56,967 bases of DNA from Nocardia tenerifensis NBRC 101015 (GTDB lineage Bacteria > Actinomycetota > Actinomycetes > Mycobacteriales > Mycobacteriaceae). Both the position numbers and the translations under genes were made by a program. The stretch is taken from assembly GCF_000308715.1 (NCBI RefSeq), contig NZ_BAGH01000302.1, forward strand, positions 1-56,967, given 5' to 3'. Under the pieces are notes generated by a model. That model saw only the letters and a list, made by a program, of their open reading frames with translations, did no database searches and was not told where the DNA came from. Positions 50,422 to 56,967 of the stretch are shown here, one piece after another; position 1 is the stretch's first letter, and each line of letters begins with the position of its first letter.

Positions 50422-51930
50422 GTGGTCTCGAGACGAGGCTTCCTGGCCGGACTCGCCGCGGCATGCACAGTGCCGCTCGCGGCATGCGCGGGGCGATCCG
50501 GCTCACCGATCCCCGGCCCGGCGACCAGGCCGCTGCCGATACCTCCGCTGGCCGCGTCCACGGTGGGGCCGGACGGCGTGCGCCGATTCACCCTCGACAT
50601 CCAGCAGGGCACATCGGAGATCTTGCCCGGCAAGCGCACGCCGACCTGGGGTTACAGCGGTTCGATTCTCGGACCGACCGTGCGCGCCAGGCGGCACGAG
50701 ACGGTGGCGTTCACCATCCGGAACGCCGTGCCGGAGCCGACCACGGTGCACTGGCACGGCATGCACCTGCCCGCGCGCTTCGACGGCGGACCGCACCAGA
50801 CGATCCCCGTCGGCGGCACCTGGGAACCCGCGTGGACCATCGATCAGCAGGCCGCGCTGCTCTGGTACCACCCGCATCCGCACGGCGGCACCGAAAAGCA
50901 TGTCTACCGCGGACTTTCGGGACTGTTCATCGTCGACGACGAGACGACCGACGCCCTCGATCTGCCGAAAGACTATGGGGTCGACGACATTCCGCTCATC
51001 ATCCAGGACCGCCGCCTCACCGCCGACGGCGCGCTGGACGAGTCCGACCCGACCGACGTCGGCCTGCTCGGGGACACCATCGTCGTCAACGGCATCGCAG
51101 GCGCGCACCTCGACGTCCGCACCGACCGGGTCCGCCTGCGCATCCTCAACGGATCGTCGGGCCGCATCTACAACCTGGCCTTCGCCGACCACCGCCCGTT
51201 CCAGCTCATCGCCACCGACGGCGGCCTGCTCACCGCGCCCGTGACGCTGCCGAACATCCAGCTCAGTCCCGGCGAGCGGGCCGAACTCGTCGTAGAAATG
51301 CGCGGCGGCGAGCAAATCGTGCTCCGGTCGCTGCCGATCGAACAGCGCAGGGACATCGACCGGGCCGCCGAGTTCGGCTTCGACGACAGCTTCGACATCC
51401 TGCGACTACGCGCGGCGCAAAACCCGAAACCGTCTGCGCCCCTGCCGGTTTCGCTCGCCACGATCGCGCCGCTCGCACAACCGGGCACCGCCCCCGACCA
51501 CACCTTCGAACTGAAGTGGTTCATGATCAACAACCAGCGCATGGACATGAACCGCGTCGACCTGACCGTCCCCGTCGACACCACGCAGGTGTGGACAGTC
51601 CGCAACAACGACAACTGGCCACACAACTTCCACGTCCACGACGTGCAGTTCCAGGTGCTCGACATCGACGACCAGGCCCCACCCCCCGCCCTATCCGGCT
51701 GGAAAGACACCCTCTACACCGAGCCCCAACGCACCTACCGCCTAGCGATGCACTTCGCCCACCACAGCGACCCCACCTACCCGTACATGTTCCACTGCCA
51801 CCTGCTCCTGCACGAAGACCACGGCATGATGGGCCAATTCCTGGTCCTCGCCCCGGGCCGGCAACCCACTCCGATGCGAATGGACATGCCCGGCACGGAA
51901 ACCGACGCCCACTCGGGCCACCACGGCTGA
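50422..51930 (+). CDS. Tat-exported multicopper oxidase (CueO/bilirubin-oxidase-like)
   Basis: 502 residues, GTG 50422 with GGAG 8 nt upstream. Twin-arginine signal SRRGFLAGLAAACTVPLAAC; the LAAC at C22 may make it a lipoprotein. Copper ligands: VHWHGMHL (H110, H112), WYHPHPHGG (H150-H154), NFHVHDVQF, and the type 1 site HCHLLLHEDHGMMG with a Met axial ligand. The C-terminus is Met/His-rich (TPMRMDMPGTETDAHSGHHG), suiting copper loading. It probably oxidises Cu(I), manganese or phenols at the cell surface. Divergent from a NarL-type two-component system. Confidence 0.92.
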   Translation: MVSRRGFLAGLAAACTVPLAACAGRSGSPIPGPATRPLPIPPLAASTVGPDGVRRFTLDIQQGTSEILPGKRTPTWGYSGSILGPTVRARRHETVAFTIRNAVPEPTTVHWHGMHLPARFDGGPHQTIPVGGTWEPAWTIDQQAALLWYHPHPHGGTEKHVYRGLSGLFIVDDETTDALDLPKDYGVDDIPLIIQDRRLTADGALDESDPTDVGLLGDTIVVNGIAGAHLDVRTDRVRLRILNGSSGRIYNLAFADHRPFQLIATDGGLLTAPVTLPNIQLSPGERAELVVEMRGGEQIVLRSLPIEQRRDIDRAAEFGFDDSFDILRLRAAQNPKPSAPLPVSLATIAPLAQPGTAPDHTFELKWFMINNQRMDMNRVDLTVPVDTTQVWTVRNNDNWPHNFHVHDVQFQVLDIDDQAPPPALSGWKDTLYTEPQRTYRLAMHFAHHSDPTYPYMFHCHLLLHEDHGMMGQFLVLAPGRQPTPMRMDMPGTETDAHSGHHG

Positions 51931-52003
51931 AGCGGGGCGTCACCCAGCCGATGGGCAGTAGGGGCGGCTGACTGGCGTGGGGAACGCCGCGGCCTGCTGG
52001 CGA

Positions 52004-52481
52004 TCAATCCTCATCCTCGGGGTCAGGCTCATCCAGTTCCGCCTGGTATTCGCGGCCGACCAGATCAAAACGAACCGAACCAATGCCTCTCCTCAATCGG
52101 AGAACGACCCTGGACAGATCCCACCGGAGAACCTTGTCGATGTCCTGTCGGGTTGGAGCACCCAACGTTTGGGTCAACGCCCGGCCCAGATCGGCGAAAC
52201 ACGCTCTCAACTCGGGTTCAACTTCGAGAGGTATGGCGTCCGACGCGGTGGCGTCGGTGACATAGACCGACAGGTAATCCAGCCGCCGCTTCCGCAGATT
52301 GATGACCGCCAGAGGCCGGTTCACCGCGAGATCGGTGCGAATCACCGGGATCTTGCCCTTCCTCCACGATCTCCCACCCAGCCGCGGCACAGAACGGTTC
52401 GACATCATCGACCTTCCCGGACCACTCGAACTCCGCAGCAAGACGGGCAACACGAACCGCGCCCTCAATATCGGCATTCAC
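52004..52481 (-). pseudogene. Frameshifted DUF6301-type gene
   Basis: Two minus-strand frames carry one protein. Frame A from ATG 52481: MNADIEGAVRVARLAAEFEW to AAGWEIVEEG. Frame B continues KIPVIRTDLAVNRPLAVINL, RRLDYLSVYVTD, ADLGRALTQTLG, and ends EYQAELDEPDPEDED at 52004. The shift is one base somewhere in 52351-52366 (a GGAAGGGCAAG-type stretch). Joined length is about 158 residues, normal for the family of unknown function common in Nocardia, often in multiple copies near ESX or toxin loci. Either a decayed copy or a sequencing error. Confidence 0.75.
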
Positions 52482-52548
52482 GGGCTCAGGCTAGGAGTGA
52501 CGGCTTGTTCGGCTCCGGTTGGCTACCGGACAACGGTAGTCCGCCGCG

Positions 52549-52581
52549 CCGGTGCCGGCGGTCCTACACCACCGGCACCGG
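52549..52581 (-). terminator. Hairpin terminator after sigF
   Basis: CCGGTGCCGG (52549-52558) pairs perfectly with CCGGCACCGG (52572-52581), 13-nt loop, 10 nt past the sigF stop at 52591. Confidence 0.65.
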
Positions 52582-52590
52582 TAGACGGTG

Positions 52591-53406
52591 TCAGTCGCGG
52601 AGGGCCTGCTCGCGCAGGGTGCTCAGGGTTTTGGAGAGGATGCGGGAGACCTGCATTTGGGAGACGCCGAGTTGGGCGGCTATTTGGTCTTGGGTCTTGG
52701 ATTCGAAGAATCGCATGATCAGGACCTGGCGTTCGCGTTCGGGCAGCGCCGCGATGAGCGGTTTCACGGCGAGGTAGTCCTCGACGGTCTGGTACTCGGG
52801 CTCCTCGGCGCCGAGGGTGTCCAGCGGCGAACGCGGGGCGTTGTCGTCGTCGCTGTCGAGGCCGACGTCGATGGAGGAGGTCTGGTAGGCGTTGCGGGCG
52901 ATCAGCGCCTGGGTGACCTCGACGAGGTCGGCGCCGAGCTCCTCGGCGATCTCGCGCGCCTTGGGCATCCGGCCGAGCCGCTGCGCGAGCGTCTCGATGG
53001 CGGGCGCGATGGTCTGCTGAATCTCCTTGAGCCGCCGCGGAACCCGCACCGACCAGGTGTAGTCACGGAAGTGCCTGCGCACCTCGCCCATGATCGTGGG
53101 CACCGCGAAGGCCAGGAACGGCGAACCGTGCGAGGCGTCGAACCGGTCCACCGCGGCCACCATGCCGACGCGGGCGATCTGTAGGAGGTCGTCGAAGTTC
53201 TCGCCGCGCCCGGTGAATTTGCGCGCGATGTGCTCGGCCAGCGGCAGACAGCGGCTGATGAGCTCCTCCCGCACGGCCGCGCGCCGCGGATCGTCGGCGT
53301 CGAGCTCGCTCAGCTCGAGGAACAGCGGCTCGATATTGTCGTAGCTGTCCCCACCACGCCGGCGCGACTCGTTGCCCACGCCGGACGTCGTCGCCTCATT
53401 GTTCAT
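52591..53406 (-). CDS. sigF: Stress sigma factor SigF (SigB/F/G family)
   Basis: 271 residues from ATG 53406. Sigma-70 group III: region 2 (LAEHIARKFTGRGENFDDLLQIARVGMVAAVDRFDASHGSPFLAFAVPTIMGEVRRHFRDYTWSVRVPRRLKE), region 3 (IAPAIETLAQRLGRMPKAREIAEELG), region 4 (LPERERQVLIMRFFESKTQDQIAAQLGVSQMQVSRIL). General stress/stationary-phase factor held by RsbW, whose gene precedes and overlaps by 11 nt. The N-terminal 25 residues are Gly/Ser-rich. Several SigF-like paralogues are usual in Nocardia, so this is one of the set. Confidence 0.9.
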   Translation of the reverse strand: MNNEATTSGVGNESRRRGGDSYDNIEPLFLELSELDADDPRRAAVREELISRCLPLAEHIARKFTGRGENFDDLLQIARVGMVAAVDRFDASHGSPFLAFAVPTIMGEVRRHFRDYTWSVRVPRRLKEIQQTIAPAIETLAQRLGRMPKAREIAEELGADLVEVTQALIARNAYQTSSIDVGLDSDDDNAPRSPLDTLGAEEPEYQTVEDYLAVKPLIAALPERERQVLIMRFFESKTQDQIAAQLGVSQMQVSRILSKTLSTLREQALRD

Positions 53407-53827
53407 CGAGGACGCCCCGGGCCCACACGAAGTCGACGACAGTCGGGTAGCCGGAGACGGCGTCATCGAAGGGCGCCCTGGTCGCCGTGACCGAGTCGGT
53501 CAGGGTCTGCACGATGTGCCAGCCGAAACTGCCCGAGCCCACCTCGGTGTCCGACGTGCCCACCGCGCGAATACTGGCGTTCAGCACGCCCTCGCCGTAG
53601 GAGAACGCGCAGTCGATCGTCGAGCCGGGCGCCGCGTCCTGCATGAGCACGGTCGCGATCTCATCGAGCGCGAGACGGATATCGGTCACCTCGTCGAGGC
53701 CGAAATCGGCGATCAGCAATACGGTCTCGGCGAGGGCGCGCAGCATCGTCAATTGTTCCGGCGACGCGGGCACCGTGACAGCAACCGTGGTTGTCCCCGT
53801 CACGGATTCGGATACCCGTTCACTCAT
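53396..53827 (-). CDS. rsbW: Anti-sigma factor kinase RsbW (SigF antagonist)
   Basis: 143 residues, GHKL fold: LALDEIATVLMQDAAPGS holds the N-box position (the usual ELxxN is here DEIATVLMQ, without an obvious Asn), then GSGSFGWHIVQTLTDSVTA as the G-box (GxFGxxIV). It binds SigF and, if active, phosphorylates an RsbV-type antagonist; no RsbV gene is adjacent. Overlaps sigF by 11 nt, so the two are translationally coupled. Confidence 0.85.
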   Translation of the reverse strand: MSERVSESVTGTTTVAVTVPASPEQLTMLRALAETVLLIADFGLDEVTDIRLALDEIATVLMQDAAPGSTIDCAFSYGEGVLNASIRAVGTSDTEVGSGSFGWHIVQTLTDSVTATRAPFDDAVSGYPTVVDFVWARGVLDEQ

Positions 53828-53956
53828 TCCGCCACCACCTCATTTACGTGCGCGTGTCCGATCGACGGGTCAGCCTACCCGGACCGAGCCGGTCCCGGCA
53901 GCGGGCACACCCGTACCGCCGCGCCACCGTTCCCGGCGGCGCGGCGCACCGAGACG

Positions 53957-55564
53957 CTACTTCTCGATGTTCTCGAAATCGAACTGGCCGTTCCAGGTGA
54001 GTTCGGCCTTCTTCACCTTCTCACCCAGACCGGCGGTGGCGATGAAATCGAGCACCGGAATGTCGGCCATATCCCGGAACAGCAAGGCCTGGGCCTCTCC
54101 GACGAACTTGTAGGACTCCTCGAGACTCTGCGCGGCCAAGGCCTGATCGATGAGCTTGTCGAACGCGGGATTCTTGTAGTCGACGTTGTTGGTTCCGGCG
54201 CCGGTGTAGTACTCGGCGGTGAGGAACTGGAGCATCGTCGGGTAGTCGCCCTGCCAGCCGTAGCGGAACGCCTTGCCGATGGTCCGCGCGGTGATCGCGG
54301 TCCGGATGTCCTTGAACGTCGGGTACGGCGCGCCGATGGCCTCGATGCCGAGGGTGTTCTTGATGCTGTTGGCCACGGCCTCGATCCACGCCTGATGCCC
54401 GCCGTCGGAGTTGTAGGCGATCTCGTAGCGACCCGACCACGGGGAGATGGCGTCGGCCTGCGCCCACAGCTTCTTGGCCTCGGTCGGGTTGTACTTCAGC
54501 ACCTCGGAGCCGGGCAGGTCTCCGTTGAAACCGGGCAGGGTGATCGCGGTGAAGTCGCGCGAGGGCACCCTGGTCCCGCGGAAGATGTTCTCGCAGATCT
54601 GTTCTCGGTTGATCGCCATCGAGAGCGCCTTGCGGCGCAGCACGCCTTCCTCGCCCGCCAGGTGCGGGATGTTGGTCTGGCTGCTGATGTGCTGGTTCTG
54701 CGCGGTGGGCTTGGTGATCGCGCGCGAGCCGAGGTCGTTCTTGTAGGACGACAGCGCGCTGTCGGGGATCGTGTCCAGCGCGTCGAGGTTGCCCGCCTGC
54801 AGATCCGCGTAGGCCGTGTCGAACGACTGGTACATCACGAACCGCAGGCCCTTGTTCTTGGCCGGGCGCTCGCCCTTGTAGTCCGGGTTCGGCACCAGGT
54901 CGACCTTGACGTTGTGCTCCCACGCGCCCGTGCGCGCCATCTTGTAGGGGCCGTTGCCGATCGGGTTCTCGCCGAACGCCTTCATGTCCTTGAACGCGAC
55001 CTCGGGCAGCGGATAGAACGGGGTGAAGGCGAGCGCGAGCTCGAAGTCGATCGACGGGCTCTTCAGCGCGATGGTGAAGGTGCGGTCGTCGACGGCCTTC
55101 AGGCCCGACATCGTCTGTGCCGTGGGCTTTTCCGCGGCGACCTCGTCGTAGCCGACGATATTGGAGAAGACGTAGCCCTGCAGCTGTGCGTTGGTGCCGA
55201 GCGCGGCGTAGTTCCACGCGTCGATGTAGGACTTCGAGGTCACCGCCGTGCCGTCGGTGAACTTCCAGTCCGGCTTCAACTTGATCGTGTAGTTCTTGCG
55301 GTCGGTCGTCTCGATCGCCTGCGCCATGTCGTCGTGCGCGACACCGTTGGCGTCGTAGTACTTGAGCCCGGCGAAGAGCCGGTCGACGATGCGGCTGCCG
55401 TTGTTGTCGTTGTTGTTGGCGGGCAACAACGGGTTCTGCGGCTCGGTGATATTGCTCGTGACGATGCCTGCGTCGGACTTGTCGTCCGACGAGCACGCGG
55501 CCAATCCGAGGCTTGTGGCCAGTAGCACCGCCGCCGTCAACGCACCGGCTCTTGTGAATCTCAC
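53957..55564 (-). CDS. Oligopeptide/dipeptide-binding lipoprotein (SBP_bac_5)
   Basis: 535 residues, GTG 55564 with GGGGAG upstream. Lipobox LAAC (C24). Family-5 solute-binding pattern: TEPQNPLLPANNNDNNGSRIVDRLFAGL, YTIKLKPDWKFTDGTAVTSKSYIDAWNYA, NPIGNGPYKM, RRKALSMAINREQI, FRYGWQGDYPTMLQFLTAEY. It delivers peptides, or possibly nickel or siderophore-like ligands, to an ABC importer, but no permease genes follow in this window, so it is orphaned here or its partners are elsewhere. Confidence 0.92.
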   Translation of the reverse strand: MRFTRAGALTAAVLLATSLGLAACSSDDKSDAGIVTSNITEPQNPLLPANNNDNNGSRIVDRLFAGLKYYDANGVAHDDMAQAIETTDRKNYTIKLKPDWKFTDGTAVTSKSYIDAWNYAALGTNAQLQGYVFSNIVGYDEVAAEKPTAQTMSGLKAVDDRTFTIALKSPSIDFELALAFTPFYPLPEVAFKDMKAFGENPIGNGPYKMARTGAWEHNVKVDLVPNPDYKGERPAKNKGLRFVMYQSFDTAYADLQAGNLDALDTIPDSALSSYKNDLGSRAITKPTAQNQHISSQTNIPHLAGEEGVLRRKALSMAINREQICENIFRGTRVPSRDFTAITLPGFNGDLPGSEVLKYNPTEAKKLWAQADAISPWSGRYEIAYNSDGGHQAWIEAVANSIKNTLGIEAIGAPYPTFKDIRTAITARTIGKAFRYGWQGDYPTMLQFLTAEYYTGAGTNNVDYKNPAFDKLIDQALAAQSLEESYKFVGEAQALLFRDMADIPVLDFIATAGLGEKVKKAELTWNGQFDFENIEK

Positions 55565-55980
55565 TGCGTTCTCCCCAGGTCGAGAAGGGGCAGAGCCCGC
55601 GACACGCCTGAGGTCACCAGCGCTTGCCGACACGGTCTGCCTTGAATGTCCTCGGACAGTAGCGATTCCGCCGAGCGCTGTCAGGAGATCGGCGGCTCCT
55701 CGCTCGTGGGCGACGCCGTGTCGCAGAGCAGATGACGACCGTCGCCGGGTTCCAGCGTAGCGGCGGCAACTCACGAAAATACCTCCGCGCGGGATGACGG
55801 CACAGCCTGAAAACGTTGTGCGGTCAACGATTACGCAGGTGAATTCCCCGGATTTCGTTGCGCGGGATTCGCGGAATCGATCACTCGGCGCGGACGACCG
55901 AGTGAGAATGGTGAGGGCCTGATCCGGCTTCACGCGGACGTATCGGCTGTCGTGGCCGACAGAACATGTGGGGAAACACG
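55565..55980. other. Divergent intergenic region between the lipoprotein and glycine-zipper genes
   Basis: 416 nt. No gene seen. It contains a perfect inverted repeat (55881-55905) and a small hairpin CTGTCG/CGACAG (55947-55962) right before the ribosome site of the downstream gene. Confidence 0.55.
55881..55905. promoter_or_regulatory. Perfect 8-9-8 inverted repeat upstream of the second glycine-zipper gene
   Basis: TCACTCGG (55881-55888), 9-nt spacer, CCGAGTGA (55898-55905), 75 nt before the start at 55981. Operator-like. Its sequence differs from the repeat upstream of the paralogue at 3211, though position and size are alike. Confidence 0.4.
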
Positions 55981-56535
55981 ATGAAAGTCAAAGGATTTGC
56001 CACCGCCCTTCTCGCAGTAGGTGCCACCGGAATCACCGCGGGCATCGTCAACGCACAACCGGTAATCGATCCATCGGCCCAGGTCAGCGTGCGCGGCGTC
56101 GATCATGGACTCGCCTACACGGCGGCGACGGACGGCCGGGGGGTGATCACCACCGTCGACGCGGGCCGGTTCGCGTTGACCGGCGACGCCGCCGCGGTCA
56201 CCCTGACCGACGCCGCGGGCGCCGTCATCGCGACGCTGCCGACCTCCTTCACCGTCAACGGCCAGACCTTCGGCCTGCGCCCGCAGATCAGCGACGTCGG
56301 TCGCACCCTCACCATGACTCCCATCAGCGCGCCGGAAACCAGTGCGCACCTGGCTCAACTGGTCGACCAGCAGGACGACACCGTGGCCCGCAAGCAGTAC
56401 AACGCGGGCGTCGGGGCCCTGATCGGCGCCGGCATCGGCGCGGTGATCGGCTTCTTCCTCGGCGGCGTCGGCGCCCTGGTCACCATCCCCATCGGCGCGG
56501 GCATCGGCGCCCTGATCGGTTACTCCACACCGTAA
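55981..56535 (+). CDS. Secreted glycine-zipper protein, paralogue of the gene at 3211
   Basis: 184 residues from ATG 55981 with GGGGAA upstream; ATG 55966 is in frame but would put MWGNT before the signal. Signal peptide 1-24 (IVNAQPVI), beta-type domain (VSVRGVDHGLAYTAATDGRGV, FALTGDAAAVTLTDAAG), then a glycine zipper: YNAGVGALIGAGIGAVIGFFLGGVGALVTIPIGAGIGALIG. Same layout as 3211-3903 but about 45 residues shorter, lacking the second hydrophobic block. Probably an envelope-associated protein; function unknown. Confidence 0.8.
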   Translation: MKVKGFATALLAVGATGITAGIVNAQPVIDPSAQVSVRGVDHGLAYTAATDGRGVITTVDAGRFALTGDAAAVTLTDAAGAVIATLPTSFTVNGQTFGLRPQISDVGRTLTMTPISAPETSAHLAQLVDQQDDTVARKQYNAGVGALIGAGIGAVIGFFLGGVGALVTIPIGAGIGALIGYSTP

Positions 56536-56683
56536 TTCGCTCATCCTCGACTGACGCGGACGCCCGCCCGGGTGTCCGCGTCGGCCGTTGCGCGTGTTCC
56601 CCAGCTCTCCCCAGTCGGCCTCGCCGGCGAAACTTTCGGGGCGTGGCGCACCGCGCAGCCGACAACCGAGCGAGGATGGTCGG

Positions 56684-56967
56684 ATGACCGACCACGTTCT
56701 CGCGATCGATCTCGGCAAGACGGGGTGCCGCGGCTCCCTGCGGCTCGACGGACAGGAAACGCGATCCGCCGATACGCCGGGCGCACCCGGCCTGGCCAAC
56801 GCGGGCGGCGTCGAGGCCGCGGCAAGCGCGATCGGCACCGTCATCGATCGGCTCGCGGCGGCTGATCTCACCTTCTCCCTGTTCGTTGGTGCCGCGGGCG
56901 CCGCCGCCGCGCCGGACGCGGCCGAACTGCTCGCCCGACAGCTGACCGAGATCCCCGGCGCGCGAGC
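56684..56967 (+). CDS. BadF/BadG-type ATPase or N-acetylglucosamine kinase-like protein (5' part)
   Basis: 94 residues visible before the window ends. MTDHVLAIDLGKTGCRGSLRLDG is the phosphate-1 loop of the ASKHA fold (DLGKT, as DGGGTKT-type motifs in GlcNAc kinases), followed by NAGGVEAAASAIGTVIDRLA and FVGAAGAAAAPDAAELLARQL, typical of the BadF/BadG/BcrA/BcrD family. ATG 56684 is the only good start. The downstream half, including phosphate-2 and the adenosine motif, is outside the window. Confidence 0.82.
   Translation, partial: MTDHVLAIDLGKTGCRGSLRLDGQETRSADTPGAPGLANAGGVEAAASAIGTVIDRLAAADLTFSLFVGAAGAAAAPDAAELLARQLTEIPGAR

Noticed and set aside
53828..53956. SigF-type promoter (GTTT-N15-GGGTA) before rsbW
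   Set aside because: A GGGTA occurs but I see no GTTT at the right distance.
1..56967. tRNA, rRNA, insertion sequence or prophage genes
   Set aside because: No transposase, integrase or phage motif was seen in any frame, and no tRNA cloverleaf was recognised in the intergenic regions; a formal tRNA scan was not possible.

Overview
The window is high-GC actinobacterial DNA, most likely from Nocardia or a close relative in the Nocardiaceae. The evidence is the GC-saturated third codon positions, the frequent GTG/TTG starts, a minimal Rpf domain protein behind a c-di-AMP-type leader, a SigF/RsbW pair, actinobacterial-only families (DUF6301-type, a MAB_1171c/DUF6545-type membrane protein, glycine-zipper secreted proteins) and many secreted lipases and hydrolases. 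I see no tRNA, rRNA, insertion sequence, phage gene or CRISPR array. It reads as chromosomal accessory and housekeeping DNA. 54 protein genes or gene remnants are called; two are cut by the window edges.

Layout. 1-10.4 kb: peptidoglycan amidase (cut at the left edge) and an ECF sigma factor; two small secreted proteins; an SDR; a second, divergent Rho factor followed by an MFS efflux pump; a hotdog thioesterase; a DUF6545-type membrane protein; a DoxX/TetR divergent pair; a YrhB-like small protein. 10.4-18.4 kb: NmrA-like protein, a NarL-type two-component system, a nitrilase/Lnt-like membrane protein, a ProP-like osmolyte transporter, and two low-complexity secreted proteins separated by a triplicated non-coding repeat. 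18.5-26.4 kb (minus strand): a gamma-glutamylated amine catabolic operon (glutamine-synthetase-like ligase, gamma-Glu-GABA-type hydrolase, aldehyde dehydrogenase, SDR), preceded on the same strand by an unusual pair: a membrane-anchored type 1 periplasmic-binding protein and a large STAND/AAA-like NTPase.

26.6-34.1 kb: two overlapping secreted-type lipases divergent from a PucR regulator, a 34-residue microprotein, and a molybdate operon (Mop/HTH regulator, modA, modB, modC) with 1-4 nt overlaps. 34.4-41.3 kb: thiolase, APH-fold phosphotransferase, SDR, a PPOX-fold protein, minimal Rpf with riboswitch, hotdog protein, beta-propeller secreted protein, Vat-like acetyltransferase. 41.5-50.2 kb: membrane-anchored GH65 glycosidase with a C-terminal discoidin domain, a 33-bp minisatellite, gamma-glutamyltransferase, BCCT osmolyte transporter, a decayed antitoxin, and a second NarL-type two-component system. 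50.4-57 kb: Tat-exported multicopper oxidase, a frameshifted DUF6301-type gene, SigF and RsbW, an oligopeptide-binding lipoprotein, a second glycine-zipper secreted protein, and the start of a BadF/GlcNAc-kinase-like gene cut at the right edge.

Two themes link scattered genes. First, cell wall and osmotic control: hexamers related to GTTATC, repeated at exactly 11-nt spacing, sit upstream of the amidase, the ProP-like transporter and the rpf gene, the same kinds of target that MtrA controls in corynebacteria. Second, gamma-glutamyl metabolism: a glutamylation ligase and hydrolase operon plus a separate gamma-glutamyltransferase. The strongest candidates for something undescribed are the PBP1-NTPase pair (22850-26399), the Rho paralogue with altered RNA-binding and inhibitor-pocket residues (4579-5733), and the triplicated hairpin repeat with compensatory base changes (17364-17880).
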